In this document: positions 35,459 to 43,636 of the stretch, piece by piece | How positions within the stretch are numbered: the stretch's first letter is position 1 | How the letters are laid out: every line of letters starts with the position of its first letter | NCBI GenBank assembly: GCA_009360885.1 | Contig: SPEL01000002.1 | Location: 810,001 to 857,605 of the forward strand | Length of the DNA stretch: 47,605 nt | Origin: Sphingobium sp. | GTDB lineage: Bacteria; Pseudomonadota; Alphaproteobacteria; Sphingomonadales; Sphingomonadaceae | Direction of reading: 5' to 3' | Notes under the pieces: model-generated | The model's database searches: none | Seen by the model: only the letters and a program-made list of their open reading frames with translations | Told to the model about the DNA's origin: nothing | Translations under genes and position numbers: made by a program

Positions 35459-36534
35459 GATTTGACCCACCGCTCAGCGGAGATTCCGCAGGTTTTGCCA
35501 TCGTAAACGAACGCTACGCTGTATCGTGCGCGTGTTACGCCGACATACATTTTTGCCGCCGATTTCTCGACATGACTGAGCTTGCCAGATGCCAACCATG
35601 ATTTCGCGCTGACATGAGGGAAGATAAGGACGCGGGGAAACGTAAGGCCCTTTGCTTCTCCGAAGTTCATCGCATCATGCTCTCCGCATGAAGTCTTTAC
35701 GCTGAAACGGAGAACCTGCGGGGAAAATCTCTGCATATACTCATCAACATCGGAACTCGCGACAAGAAAAATTCCATCGTGTCCAGTGATGATCTTGTTC
35801 TTGGAAACAGTTTTTTTATCGTTAGGAAAAAAGCTGTCACCCAAATCTGCAATCTCTTGATTGCAGCGGTGAGTATGGGTTTCATAATCCACCTCCAGAA
35901 GACCTTTCTTCTTCCATAGCTCGAATTTTTGAAGGATCGCAGGTCCGGAGAATTTCTTGTTTTTTGGAGAATTGTTGGTCGATAGGATGGCTTGGCGATG
36001 ATCGCCAACGAGCGTCATCGGAATATCGGCTTGCAGAATCATTTCCAACACATCGAGGTCATAGGCTGCCATGTCTTGCACTTCGTCTATGATAATATGA
36101 TTGAAGCGCTGCTTAAGTCGCCGCATGACTGCGCCATTCGACTTCCGGTTACACTCGCAGACAAATTTGGCGATTTTGTCGGAATAGATACGTCCGCCAT
36201 CAAGAAAATAGTGAGCGTTAGTTTTGAACTCGGGAATGAAAGGAACCGATTTTCCCTCAACCCAATGGATACCTTCTATCCTGCGCTTGTGCACAGCGGA
36301 GCGATAGGGTCTCGCTAATTCGCGCAGCAGGAAAGTGTACCACGAGATAACCTCGATATTTGGCGGGATAGCACGCGTGCGGGCAGAGGCTTTGATCTGG
36401 ATCTCGCGGACATTGTTGCGCGTGTACGTTACAAGCGCGGTAACACCCTTGTCGGAGGCAAGTGCCTGATCGACCACGCGGGTCGTTTTGCCTCCACCTG
36501 CCGCCGATATGAGGACACGGCTAGCGGACGGCAC
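35455..36534 (-). CDS. gajB: UvrD-like helicase, Gabija GajB-like
   Basis: About 359 residues of an SF1A helicase. Walker A is AAGGGKTT (11-18), motif Ia lies in ALVTYTRNN, the DEVQD Walker B is in FNHIIIDEVQDMAAYD, motif III is LVGDHRQAIL, then THRCNQEI, EAKGLTFPRVLIFP and the motif VI-like YVGVTRARYSVAF. It is shorter than characterised GajB (about 490 residues). The start is uncertain: GTG 36534 overlaps the nuclease stop by 14 nt, and TTG 36576 would add 14 residues. In Gabija, GajB works with the OLD nuclease GajA, which is the gene directly upstream here. Confidence 0.82.
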   Translation of the reverse strand: MPSASRVLISAAGGGKTTRVVDQALASDKGVTALVTYTRNNVREIQIKASARTRAIPPNIEVISWYTFLLRELARPYRSAVHKRRIEGIHWVEGKSVPFIPEFKTNAHYFLDGGRIYSDKIAKFVCECNRKSNGAVMRRLKQRFNHIIIDEVQDMAAYDLDVLEMILQADIPMTLVGDHRQAILSTNNSPKNKKFSGPAILQKFELWKKKGLLEVDYETHTHRCNQEIADLGDSFFPNDKKTVSKNKIITGHDGIFLVASSDVDEYMQRFSPQVLRFSVKTSCGEHDAMNFGEAKGLTFPRVLIFPHVSAKSWLASGKLSHVEKSAAKMYVGVTRARYSVAFVYDGKTCGISAERWVKS

Positions 36535-38119
36535 GGGCAATATAATCCGGCGCGTCCCATGCGATGGGCGTTTCAAAGAAACGCAATCCGGTGTCCGCTT
36601 TATTTTTTATCATAAAATCAATAGCATCTTCCTCAGTCTCAAATGCTTTTTCAAGCACATCATTGATGATCTTGAGTCCATTCTTTTTCATTAACTGAGG
36701 CTCTAGGGTGTTTGCCTTCTCATCATCGTCATACTGGATTGATACCCCTTGGGCTTGGAGGTAATCGGCATATTTCTTCTTAAGGGCGTCAACACTACCG
36801 TCGTTATCTGTCACGACATCCGTTTCCTTCTTGAGAAGCACCGCAATTGCAAGGAAGCGTTTGAAGGCTAGTGAATTGACGGAAATGACGTCAATTCCAT
36901 CCTGAAGTGGCATTTTCCCGTGTTTCTTTTGATATGCCCTTTGAACGATCAATTCGTCGGATGGGCCTTCCACCAGAATAGTTCGTTTTGAGAGGATGAG
37001 GCGAAGCGTGTCGTGGCCGGGCAATTTCATAAAATAGTCGCGCGTCGTGCCATCTTGCAACTCATTGAGGCGCACACTTGCACCTCGTTGGAATAAAAGA
37101 ACGGATTCAACGCCGAGTTTGTTAAGAACAAAACTGCTATGGGTGGTAATGAAAATCTGCCGATCTCCTGCGTTTTCGGAAATATGGCCTATTAATTCGT
37201 TCAGGCTTGAATAGGATAAATGGTTTTCTGCCTCCTCTATCAGAATGATGTGAGATTTAGCAGATGTCTCCATTGCCAGCTTGATCTTGACTGCGTTCTG
37301 CTCTCCCTTGCCAACGAGCGGAAGCGGAATATCGTCCAGATGCGGCATGATCCCGGCCTCCCATGTTGCGCGGGCGGATGTATCTAGGGACAGCGAGATC
37401 GCCTTTTCGCTGACCATACCTCTCTTCGCTGCAAGGGCATCATTGATTGTTTGTACTTTAGGCTGTTCGAGGAAGCGATGCTTCATCAGTCGATAAGTTA
37501 GAGCTAAATCTACCTTTTCCTTCGCGCTCAAACTCTCCTTTACTATATCAACTATATAACGGCTTGCAGCCGCGTTATTTTTGATATTGCTAGCATCAAT
37601 CAAGCTGGAATTTAGCGGTATCTCACGAGCATTTAGGATAGGGGTTTCGTGAAATCCCATCCACTCATGCATATAATATTCGATTGGAACTGTCCGAATT
37701 TCGGACGGATCAGAAACGTACTGCGCAAACTCATCAGATAACGCGGGGTTTAACTTGATGGTGAGTGACACGCCCGGCAGGTCTAAGCCGAGTGTGTTGT
37801 TGGTGCCCTTGAGCTTCGAGAGTGCGGGATCATCTGCGAGGTAAAGCTCAATTAAGATGCTGGGCGGTTCAGGGGTTTCCCCCCGCGTGAGCCTTACGAA
37901 ATATTCGAGGACCAGTTCGGCGTTGAAGAGGTAAGGGTGCAGCTCCATTTGAAGAGGGCGACCATTTAGCTGCCCGCTTAGCGCCAGATGGATCGCTTCG
38001 AGCAGGGTAGATTTTCCGCACTCATTATTACCAACGATGACATTGAGATTCTGATTTAAGGCGACATCGGCTTCTTTAAGGCACCGATAGTTCTTAATGA
38101 CAACACGTTGGATATACAC
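36521..38119 (-). CDS. gajA: OLD-family ATPase-TOPRIM nuclease, Gabija GajA-like
   Basis: A 532-residue protein. The ABC-type ATPase has Walker A GNNECGKST (30-38), a signature GKGEQN (270-275), Walker B IILIEEAENH (291-300) and H-loop TTHSS (325-329). The C-terminal TOPRIM nuclease shows VEGPSDE with E384 and VVTDNDGS with D438 and D440. This is the OLD class 2 layout of GajA, a nucleotide-sensing DNA endonuclease in Gabija anti-phage defence. It is the first gene of an AT-richer minus-strand operon whose second gene is a UvrD-like helicase. Confidence 0.88.
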   Translation of the reverse strand: MYIQRVVIKNYRCLKEADVALNQNLNVIVGNNECGKSTLLEAIHLALSGQLNGRPLQMELHPYLFNAELVLEYFVRLTRGETPEPPSILIELYLADDPALSKLKGTNNTLGLDLPGVSLTIKLNPALSDEFAQYVSDPSEIRTVPIEYYMHEWMGFHETPILNAREIPLNSSLIDASNIKNNAAASRYIVDIVKESLSAKEKVDLALTYRLMKHRFLEQPKVQTINDALAAKRGMVSEKAISLSLDTSARATWEAGIMPHLDDIPLPLVGKGEQNAVKIKLAMETSAKSHIILIEEAENHLSYSSLNELIGHISENAGDRQIFITTHSSFVLNKLGVESVLLFQRGASVRLNELQDGTTRDYFMKLPGHDTLRLILSKRTILVEGPSDELIVQRAYQKKHGKMPLQDGIDVISVNSLAFKRFLAIAVLLKKETDVVTDNDGSVDALKKKYADYLQAQGVSIQYDDDEKANTLEPQLMKKNGLKIINDVLEKAFETEEDAIDFMIKNKADTGLRFFETPIAWDAPDYIARAVR

Positions 38120-38618
38120 GGTTTGATTTCCCCTTACCGGGCTACGCTAGCACGAACATGTTCGTAAGCGAAGGTGTTGAAAGTGGCGATCCACAAGCCC
38201 CGAGTTCCCGCCATCCAATCGGCGCGGGATTGGTCGCCTCGATGGACGAACCATCGTGCAGGGTCCACGGGCGGCATACGCCATGGTCATGGGTCAAGGG
38301 AGCAGGAACGCTCCCTTGCGGCGCCGGAGGCGGCTGGGTTCCAAGGGGCAGGCACGCTCCTTCGGCTCTGCCGCTGTATACGGATGTATGCTGGGTCGAT
38401 GGGGGAAGAGGGGCAACAGCGCCTCTGTTTGGGGAGAGCGGAAGTCTCCCCGATGGCGTGTCATCCGGCTCAATGCTGATGACGCGCCAATGGCCAGAGG
38501 GATGCAACGGGAGAGCGCAGCGTCTCCCTTGCCAAGATGCCTGGTAGTACCAGGACAGCTTGCGGTCAGCGTAAGCCCGCTCTTTCTTCCTTCTGAACTG
38601 CGCTTTTTGCTTCCTGCC
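38120..38618. other. Gene-free hairpin-rich stretch upstream of the Gabija-like operon
   Basis: No supported gene. It includes the promoter region of the defence operon and a series of short stem-loops: AAGGGAGC/GCTCCCTT (38296-38317), AAGGGGC/GCTCCTT (from 38343), GGGGAGA/TCTCCCC (38431-38451) and GGGAGA/TCTCCC (38509-38528). Plus-strand open frames here have biased, low-quality composition and are probably not genes. Confidence 0.5.
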
Positions 38619-39743
38619 TTATTGGGCTTCGGCGTCCCCAACGGGCATTGCCAACGTGTAGCTGGTGCTTCGGCCTCCTGCTTCACTGCGGACCAATATG
38701 CCGCGTTTCACCAGATCGTCGATGTCGCGGGCGGCTGTGTCCTGCGAGCATTTTGCGAGCTTGGCCCATTTGGAAGAGGTGAGCTTGCCTTCGAAGCCGT
38801 CCAGCAATCGATTGATGACAAGGCGCTGTCTTTCACTGATTGGTTGGTCCTTGATGGCATCCCATAGCCGTGCTTTTTCCATTACGGACGCGAGCGTTTC
38901 CTCTGCCCGGTCAATGGCGCGTTCGAGGCAGTCCAGAAACCAGCGCAGCCATCTGGTCACGTCGAGGCTGCCTTTTTGCGTAGATTCCAACATGTCATAG
39001 TAGCGGTTGCGCTCGGCCCTGATCTGGGACGACATGCTGTAAAAGCGCTGCTGGCTTTGCTCGGAACGGGCCAGATAGAGGTCGGCTATGGCGCGGGCTA
39101 TCCGTCCGTTTCCGTCTTCGAACGGGTGTATGGTAACAAACCACAGATGCGCGATACCCGCCTTGATAACGGGATCAAGGCTGCTTTCGTTAGCCATCCA
39201 GTTGAGCAGAGCGGCCATTTCTTCGGGCAAACGCGGCGCGGCTGGAGCTTCGTAATGGACCCGCTCACGCCCGATAGGGCCGGACACAACCTGCATCGGC
39301 CCGGTAGCATCATCGCGCCATCCGCCAACGATGATCTTGGTCATACCACTGCGACCAGTCGGGAAGAGGGATGCGTGCCATGCGAAGAGCCTGTCCGCTG
39401 TAAGGGGGGCGCTGTAATTCTGTGTGGCGTCGAGCATCATCTCAACCACGCCCTCAACATTACGTTCGGCTGGAACCAGCCCGGCGATATCCATGCCAAG
39501 GCGGCGGGCGATGGAGGATCGCACCTGATCCTTGTCCAGTTGCTCGCCTTCAATCTCGCTGGATTTCAGAACATCTTCGGTAAGAGTATGGAGGACGGCT
39601 TCCTTGCGGAGCGTGAAACCCAGCCCTTCCATCCGGCCTATCAATCGGCCCTGCCGATGACGAACATTCGCCAACGGCGTAGCCAGCGCATCAGACTGCC
39701 ATTCAAACTTTGGCCATTCGGGCCGTTCATGGATATAGGTCAT
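38619..39743 (-). CDS. Fic-family protein (class II AMPylator type) with DUF4172 and winged helix
   Basis: A 374-residue protein. An N-terminal DUF4172-like region (YIHERPEWPKFEW) is followed by the inhibitory motif SSEIEG (61-66, fitting [S/T]xxxE[G/N]), then the Fic active site HPFEDGNGRIAR from H206. The C-terminal 80 residues form a winged helix (QRLVINRLLDGFEGKLT, CSQDTAARDIDDLVKRGIL). The start at 39743 follows GGAGATT. It would transfer AMP to a target protein and probably regulates its own gene, given the operator repeats upstream. It may act as a toxin with built-in inhibition. Confidence 0.9.
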   Translation of the reverse strand: MTYIHERPEWPKFEWQSDALATPLANVRHRQGRLIGRMEGLGFTLRKEAVLHTLTEDVLKSSEIEGEQLDKDQVRSSIARRLGMDIAGLVPAERNVEGVVEMMLDATQNYSAPLTADRLFAWHASLFPTGRSGMTKIIVGGWRDDATGPMQVVSGPIGRERVHYEAPAAPRLPEEMAALLNWMANESSLDPVIKAGIAHLWFVTIHPFEDGNGRIARAIADLYLARSEQSQQRFYSMSSQIRAERNRYYDMLESTQKGSLDVTRWLRWFLDCLERAIDRAEETLASVMEKARLWDAIKDQPISERQRLVINRLLDGFEGKLTSSKWAKLAKCSQDTAARDIDDLVKRGILVRSEAGGRSTSYTLAMPVGDAEAQ

Positions 39744-39849
39744 AATCTCCGCACCTCTTGCGGATATTATAGCGGGGTATCTCCGCATAGTGCAAGGTTA
39801 TTCTCCGCTTATAATGCGGAGAATATGGTATGTAATCTCCGCATTAGCT
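39744..39849. promoter_or_regulatory. Operator array in the Fic gene promoter
   Basis: A perfect 9-bp inverted repeat ATTCTCCGC-TTATAAT-GCGGAGAAT lies at 39800-39824. Further copies of the half-site TCTCCGCA occur near 39745, 39779 and 39836, with GCGGATATTATAGCGG between. The centre TTATAAT could be the -10 element. A repressor bound here would block fic transcription. Confidence 0.7.
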
Positions 39850-39856
39850 TCAATGT

Positions 39857-40426
39857 TCAGCTGCCGCCACTATTCCCCCATATCGGACAGGGCGTGTTGG
39901 CTTTCTGGACACCAATAGGCGGAGTCCAATAGCGCCGATAGTAGGCGTTGAGCGCATCCCGGCGTTTGATTTCCGCAACCCAATAACCGAAAACGCGGTC
40001 GAACATGGCCTTGCGGCGTTTCGACAGGCGCTTCGATCCGAGAATATCGACACGGGCAATCTGGGCGCAAAAATAGTTTATTGCCTCGATATCCCCGCGC
40101 ATGTGCTCGTCATATGCCTCAGTTTCTCTGTCCTCATGTGCCATATGACGCAGTGCGGCACGGACCTTCTGATACTGGTCGTCATATGTGACCAGATCGC
40201 GGGCTAATGCGGCTTTGTCGGACTTCCAGAAATCGTTGAAAATGGCGTCAAACTGCTGATCGACCTGATTGTTGTAAGTCCGTATCGCGACGAGGGTCAG
40301 CGTCGCCAAGGCCGCAATACCGCCAAGTAGCACCCCGGCATTCGCTGCAAGCTGTCCCAGTTGCGCCGGATCGGCCAAAGCCTCTGCCCATTTGGCAGGC
40401 ATGGGCATGCAAAGCAGTGCGGTCAT
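39857..40426 (-). CDS. Hypothetical membrane protein coupled to the recombinase
   Basis: A 189-residue protein with one membrane segment (about 32-51, VLLGGIAALATLTLVAIRTY) and a charged cytoplasmic helical remainder (FDAIFNDFWKSDKAALARDL and so on). Its ATG at 40426 overlaps the recombinase stop (ATGA), so the two are made together. I do not recognise the family; the DUF4760-like look of the N-terminal TM followed by helices is only an impression. Confidence 0.65.
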   Translation of the reverse strand: MTALLCMPMPAKWAEALADPAQLGQLAANAGVLLGGIAALATLTLVAIRTYNNQVDQQFDAIFNDFWKSDKAALARDLVTYDDQYQKVRAALRHMAHEDRETEAYDEHMRGDIEAINYFCAQIARVDILGSKRLSKRRKAMFDRVFGYWVAEIKRRDALNAYYRRYWTPPIGVQKANTPCPIWGNSGGS

Positions 40427-41049
40427 GCCGCGAGGCGCAGTGACTGGAAATAGCGGAACATCGTCGCCCGTCCGACGCCATAACGCGCCGCGACGGCTTC
40501 GGCCTTCATCTGACCCGACGCCACCAGTCGCCGGGCTTCCGCAACCTGTTCCTGTGTCATCTTCGGCGGACGGCCCAGACGCTGACCACGCGCCTTTGCC
40601 GCCTGCAATCCTGCCTTTGTGCGGGAGACGATCATACGCCGTTCAATATGCGCGATCATCGCCAGCATGGTGGAATGTAATTCCCCGGCCTCGGTGCTGG
40701 TGTCGAACCCTTCGCTCAGGCCGATAAGGCTTGCGCCACGTTCATCCAGTTCTTCGATGATTGCCAGTATTTGACGGATTGAACGTCCTATACGGTCCAG
40801 CCTCCAGACAGCCAGCCTGTCACCGGGACGGATCGCGGCCAGCGCCCGGTCGAGGCCGTCGCGGTCGGTCCAGTTGGCTCCCGATGCCTTATCCTCAAAG
40901 ATGCGGCGGCATTTGACGGCTCGCAACGCATCAAGCTGGAGGTCGGTTTTCTGCTCATCCGTGCTGACGCGGGCATAGCCGACGAGCTTTGAGCCGTCCG
41001 GCCACAGGTGAAGAGGCCGGGAACCAGCCTTATGGGAATTTCGTTTCAT
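40423..41049 (-). CDS. Serine recombinase, resolvase/invertase family
   Basis: A 208-residue small serine recombinase. The catalytic serine is S29 in GYARVSTDEQ, with AVWRLDRIGRS and EGFDTSTEAGELHSTMLAMIAHIERR (in pieces) forming the rest of the active site and helix E. The C-terminal HTH of about 45 residues contains AVAARYGVGRATMFRYF. It resolves or inverts DNA between paired sites, and two matching inverted-repeat sites lie just upstream. Likely the resolvase of a transposon or of the element itself. Confidence 0.9.
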   Translation of the reverse strand: MKRNSHKAGSRPLHLWPDGSKLVGYARVSTDEQKTDLQLDALRAVKCRRIFEDKASGANWTDRDGLDRALAAIRPGDRLAVWRLDRIGRSIRQILAIIEELDERGASLIGLSEGFDTSTEAGELHSTMLAMIAHIERRMIVSRTKAGLQAAKARGQRLGRPPKMTQEQVAEARRLVASGQMKAEAVAARYGVGRATMFRYFQSLRLAA

Positions 41050-41066
41050 GCGTTCGTGTATGGCGG

Positions 41067-41223
41067 GAGTCTCGTAAACGGTCGCTTGTGAGACTCGGCC
41101 CCATCTGGGGTTTGCAGATCACGTGCAACGGCATCAGGCCGCCATTTCCTTAGAAAAAGGAATAGCACGTTGCGTTTCGAAATGAAAGAAAAACGAGTCT
41201 CTATAATGACGGTTATTGAGACT
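41067..41223. repeat. Paired inverted-repeat sites, probable res sites of the recombinase
   Basis: Site 1: GAGTCTC (41067-41073), 16-nt spacer, GAGACTC (41090-41096). Site 2: GAGTCTC (41195-41201), 16-nt spacer, GAGACT (41218-41223). The same arms and spacer length recur 128 bp apart directly upstream of a serine recombinase, as expected for resolvase subsites. Confidence 0.65.
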
Positions 41224-41299
41224 GGATAACGGTCCATGGGCCTTCGGACAAGTGGTTTGGACAATACTGGGTGTATTGATCTCAAATTAGGAGGCCTAA

Positions 41300-41944
41300 A
41301 TGGCACGTAAAGCTTTTGTTTCTACTGCAATCGGCGCGGCTTTTGCCGCTGCAATCAGCATTTCTTCTCCGGCTAATGCTCTTGAACCCAAGCAATGTGG
41401 CACACGTGCAGAGATTTTGACGGCTCTTAAAAATGAAGGACAGGTCGAGATTATCGGCGGCAATCGTGCAGCTCTCGGCAGCCCACGTAATATATTCACC
41501 AGCAACGCCGATGGTTCTTTGGGATATGATATTGGTGCAGGCGTAGGTCCTGAAGCAGGAACTTTATGTGTCGGCGCAAAATATACAGATATTCGGCTAA
41601 ATGCTGAACCTGATGGACCACGCCCTGCATGGGCAAATTCTGGGAATGCCTCACCCAAAAGCGATGCCTATCTTGATGAACTGGAAAAAAGGAAAGGCGA
41701 TAAAGTCCTCATGGGGGCCACCGCACTTGTACGTGGTGCTGATGGTCAGGAACGCCGTGGCGTATTCATAATGGTTACGCGAGGCACATCGGTTGTGGAA
41801 ACCGATACCAGTAGTGGTAGTGCATTTATGCGCACCTCTGGCGGCCTCAGCACAATGATGGTCATGCGAAACATCGAGCCTACGGCAAATTTTTATGCAT
41901 TGGCCAATCGCCGTGTGCAGACCGCATCCGTCACGTTCCCGTGA
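41300..41944 (+). CDS. Hypothetical exported protein
   Basis: A 214-residue protein with a clear Sec signal peptide (about 1-27, AIGAAFAAAISISSPANA) and a strong ribosome binding site (AGGAGG, 5 nt spacing). The mature part has two Cys (in EPKQCGT and TLCVGA) that could form a disulfide, and Gly/Ser/Thr-rich beta-type sequence. It is probably periplasmic or surface-attached. I do not recognise a family. It converges on the long hydrophilic gene, whose stop is 4 nt away. Confidence 0.75.
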   Translation: MARKAFVSTAIGAAFAAAISISSPANALEPKQCGTRAEILTALKNEGQVEIIGGNRAALGSPRNIFTSNADGSLGYDIGAGVGPEAGTLCVGAKYTDIRLNAEPDGPRPAWANSGNASPKSDAYLDELEKRKGDKVLMGATALVRGADGQERRGVFIMVTRGTSVVETDTSSGSAFMRTSGGLSTMMVMRNIEPTANFYALANRRVQTASVTFP

Positions 41945-41948
41945 TATA

Positions 41949-43469
41949 TCAAATACTGAATTCCTGATTTAATACCGGGCTTACTGCTTTCGGAGCTGTT
42001 GATGCTGCGGACAATTGAACCTGCTGTTCCGTTGTTAGCGTAGGTACATCATCGGATGCCGCTAAAGAAAACTCATCCCGCAACGCGATTTCTGGCGGAT
42101 TACTAAGGGCAGATTCCTTTGCGATAACGTTGATAGGTGCAGGCACGGAAGTGATTTCCGACAGGGATGCTGTCGCTAGCATGTCCGCTCTTGCATTTGC
42201 TGAGGCGGATTGGTTTGCTGTCAAATCATTTGCATTGCTAATGGCAGTCACAGTCTCTTTTGATAAGGTATCTTCTAACTGAATCATGTTGTCTTTTTGG
42301 GCCATGACCTCGCGGCGTGTTTCAGGCGACATCAGAACCCAAGCCTGCTGCGCTTCCTTCTCATTGCCTTCTTTGGTCGCCTTCATATAATCGGAAAGTG
42401 CCTTTTCCTGTTTGGTTCGGGCATCTTCAGTCCAATCATTTTCCTCAGCAAGTTTTGCCAGTTTGGCTCGTGTTGCCCTTGCCGCTTCATACCAGCTTTG
42501 ACGGGAGCCTGAATTGGAACCAAATTGCCAGATTTCTGCGACGTCACCTGTCCACTCCATGGCATCAAGATCGCGCTGCGACATCATTGTGGCACGCTCA
42601 CGTTCTTTCTTTTGAACCTCGTCTGCCTGTTCGATGGCTTCGGCTACTGCGGTGGCATTATCACGGGATTTTTCTTCTTCGTCTTCGATCAGTTGGCCGT
42701 TTTCGTATTTAACACCATTCACTTCGTCGATAATGCCGACGCCGCTGCCGATAGTAAGGTCGCCGGGCAGACGTTCCGTAAATGCCGCATCTGCTTTGAT
42801 TTTATTGATTTTTGCGTAATCGGCATCGCTCGCGTCACTCAATCCTGTTTCATTAAACGCATAATTCTCTGCCGATACGGTGATCGGGGATGGCTCTTTT
42901 TCTGTATTGGAAACAGCAGTGGTGATTTTACTGTCCATGCTTTTAGCGAGCGTTTTGCTCTCGTCCGGCAGGTCAGACTGCGTATTGAATGAAGAGGACA
43001 GAGTGGAAGACGGCTTGGACGATATGTCCTGATCCACATTTCGCGGCATGGCATTGCCTGATTTCAAGCTTTCTCTCGCTGGAGCAGATTTTTGGGCATC
43101 TGTCATTTTCGCAAGTGAAAAGCCTGACAGGGCATCCTTAATCATGGAGAACGCCTCTTTAAAAAGCGCTGTTATCTTATCCATGATGGAAAGCTTGTCG
43201 TTTGTCAGAATATCATTGAGACTTATAGGTTGAGCTGCGCCATCCAGTTCCATAGACCGGGATGGAGATTTATCAGCACGAAACAGTTCTGCGGCGGCCT
43301 TCACGCCATGCTCGATGCGCTTGTTTAATTGTTGATCGCCCTTCAATCTGGCATCCAGGGCGCGCATCTCCCGCGTCCAGTGCTGCGGTGGCATCGTTTG
43401 CATCTCGATGCGAAGAGATACCATCTCTGAAAGATTGGATCGGGTATTTGATTGTTCAGCTATATCCAA
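41949..43469 (-). CDS. Large hydrophilic hypothetical protein, 506 aa
   Basis: A 506-residue protein rich in Ala, Ser, Asp, Glu and Lys, without signal peptide or membrane helices. Residues about 1-60 are helical (MPPQHWTREMRALDARLKGD), a Ser/Thr-rich linker follows (about 125-200), then an acidic helical region (EDEEEKSRDNATAVAEAIEQ), a conserved-looking WTGDVAEIWQFGSNSGSRQS, and long helices. The start is uncertain: TTG 43469 or ATG 43424. The composition suggests a mobile-element structural or effector protein, but the function is unknown to me. Confidence 0.65.
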   Translation of the reverse strand: MDIAEQSNTRSNLSEMVSLRIEMQTMPPQHWTREMRALDARLKGDQQLNKRIEHGVKAAAELFRADKSPSRSMELDGAAQPISLNDILTNDKLSIMDKITALFKEAFSMIKDALSGFSLAKMTDAQKSAPARESLKSGNAMPRNVDQDISSKPSSTLSSSFNTQSDLPDESKTLAKSMDSKITTAVSNTEKEPSPITVSAENYAFNETGLSDASDADYAKINKIKADAAFTERLPGDLTIGSGVGIIDEVNGVKYENGQLIEDEEEKSRDNATAVAEAIEQADEVQKKERERATMMSQRDLDAMEWTGDVAEIWQFGSNSGSRQSWYEAARATRAKLAKLAEENDWTEDARTKQEKALSDYMKATKEGNEKEAQQAWVLMSPETRREVMAQKDNMIQLEDTLSKETVTAISNANDLTANQSASANARADMLATASLSEITSVPAPINVIAKESALSNPPEIALRDEFSLAASDDVPTLTTEQQVQLSAASTAPKAVSPVLNQEFSI

Positions 43470-43636
43470 AATATGATCTCAACATAAAATTGAACAGAAT
43501 ATCTCTGCCGTTGCTCAGATCATATAGGGACACGGTAAAAGCATATTTTATTTACGATTGTATTTTATGAGTGTTTTCATCAAATTATATCTTAATTTAA
43601 TATACTGTTAACCACGGTATATTTTAATTATTCCTT

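Noticed and set aside
36521-38119. Reading the OLD-like gene as part of a PARIS or retron system
   Set aside because: The protein has both ATPase and TOPRIM parts and is followed by a UvrD-like helicase; no AriB-type gene, reverse transcriptase or retron RNA is visible.
38158-38867. Several plus-strand open frames upstream of and overlapping the Fic gene
   Set aside because: Their composition follows hairpin repeats and the antisense of fic; no start signals and no recognisable domains.
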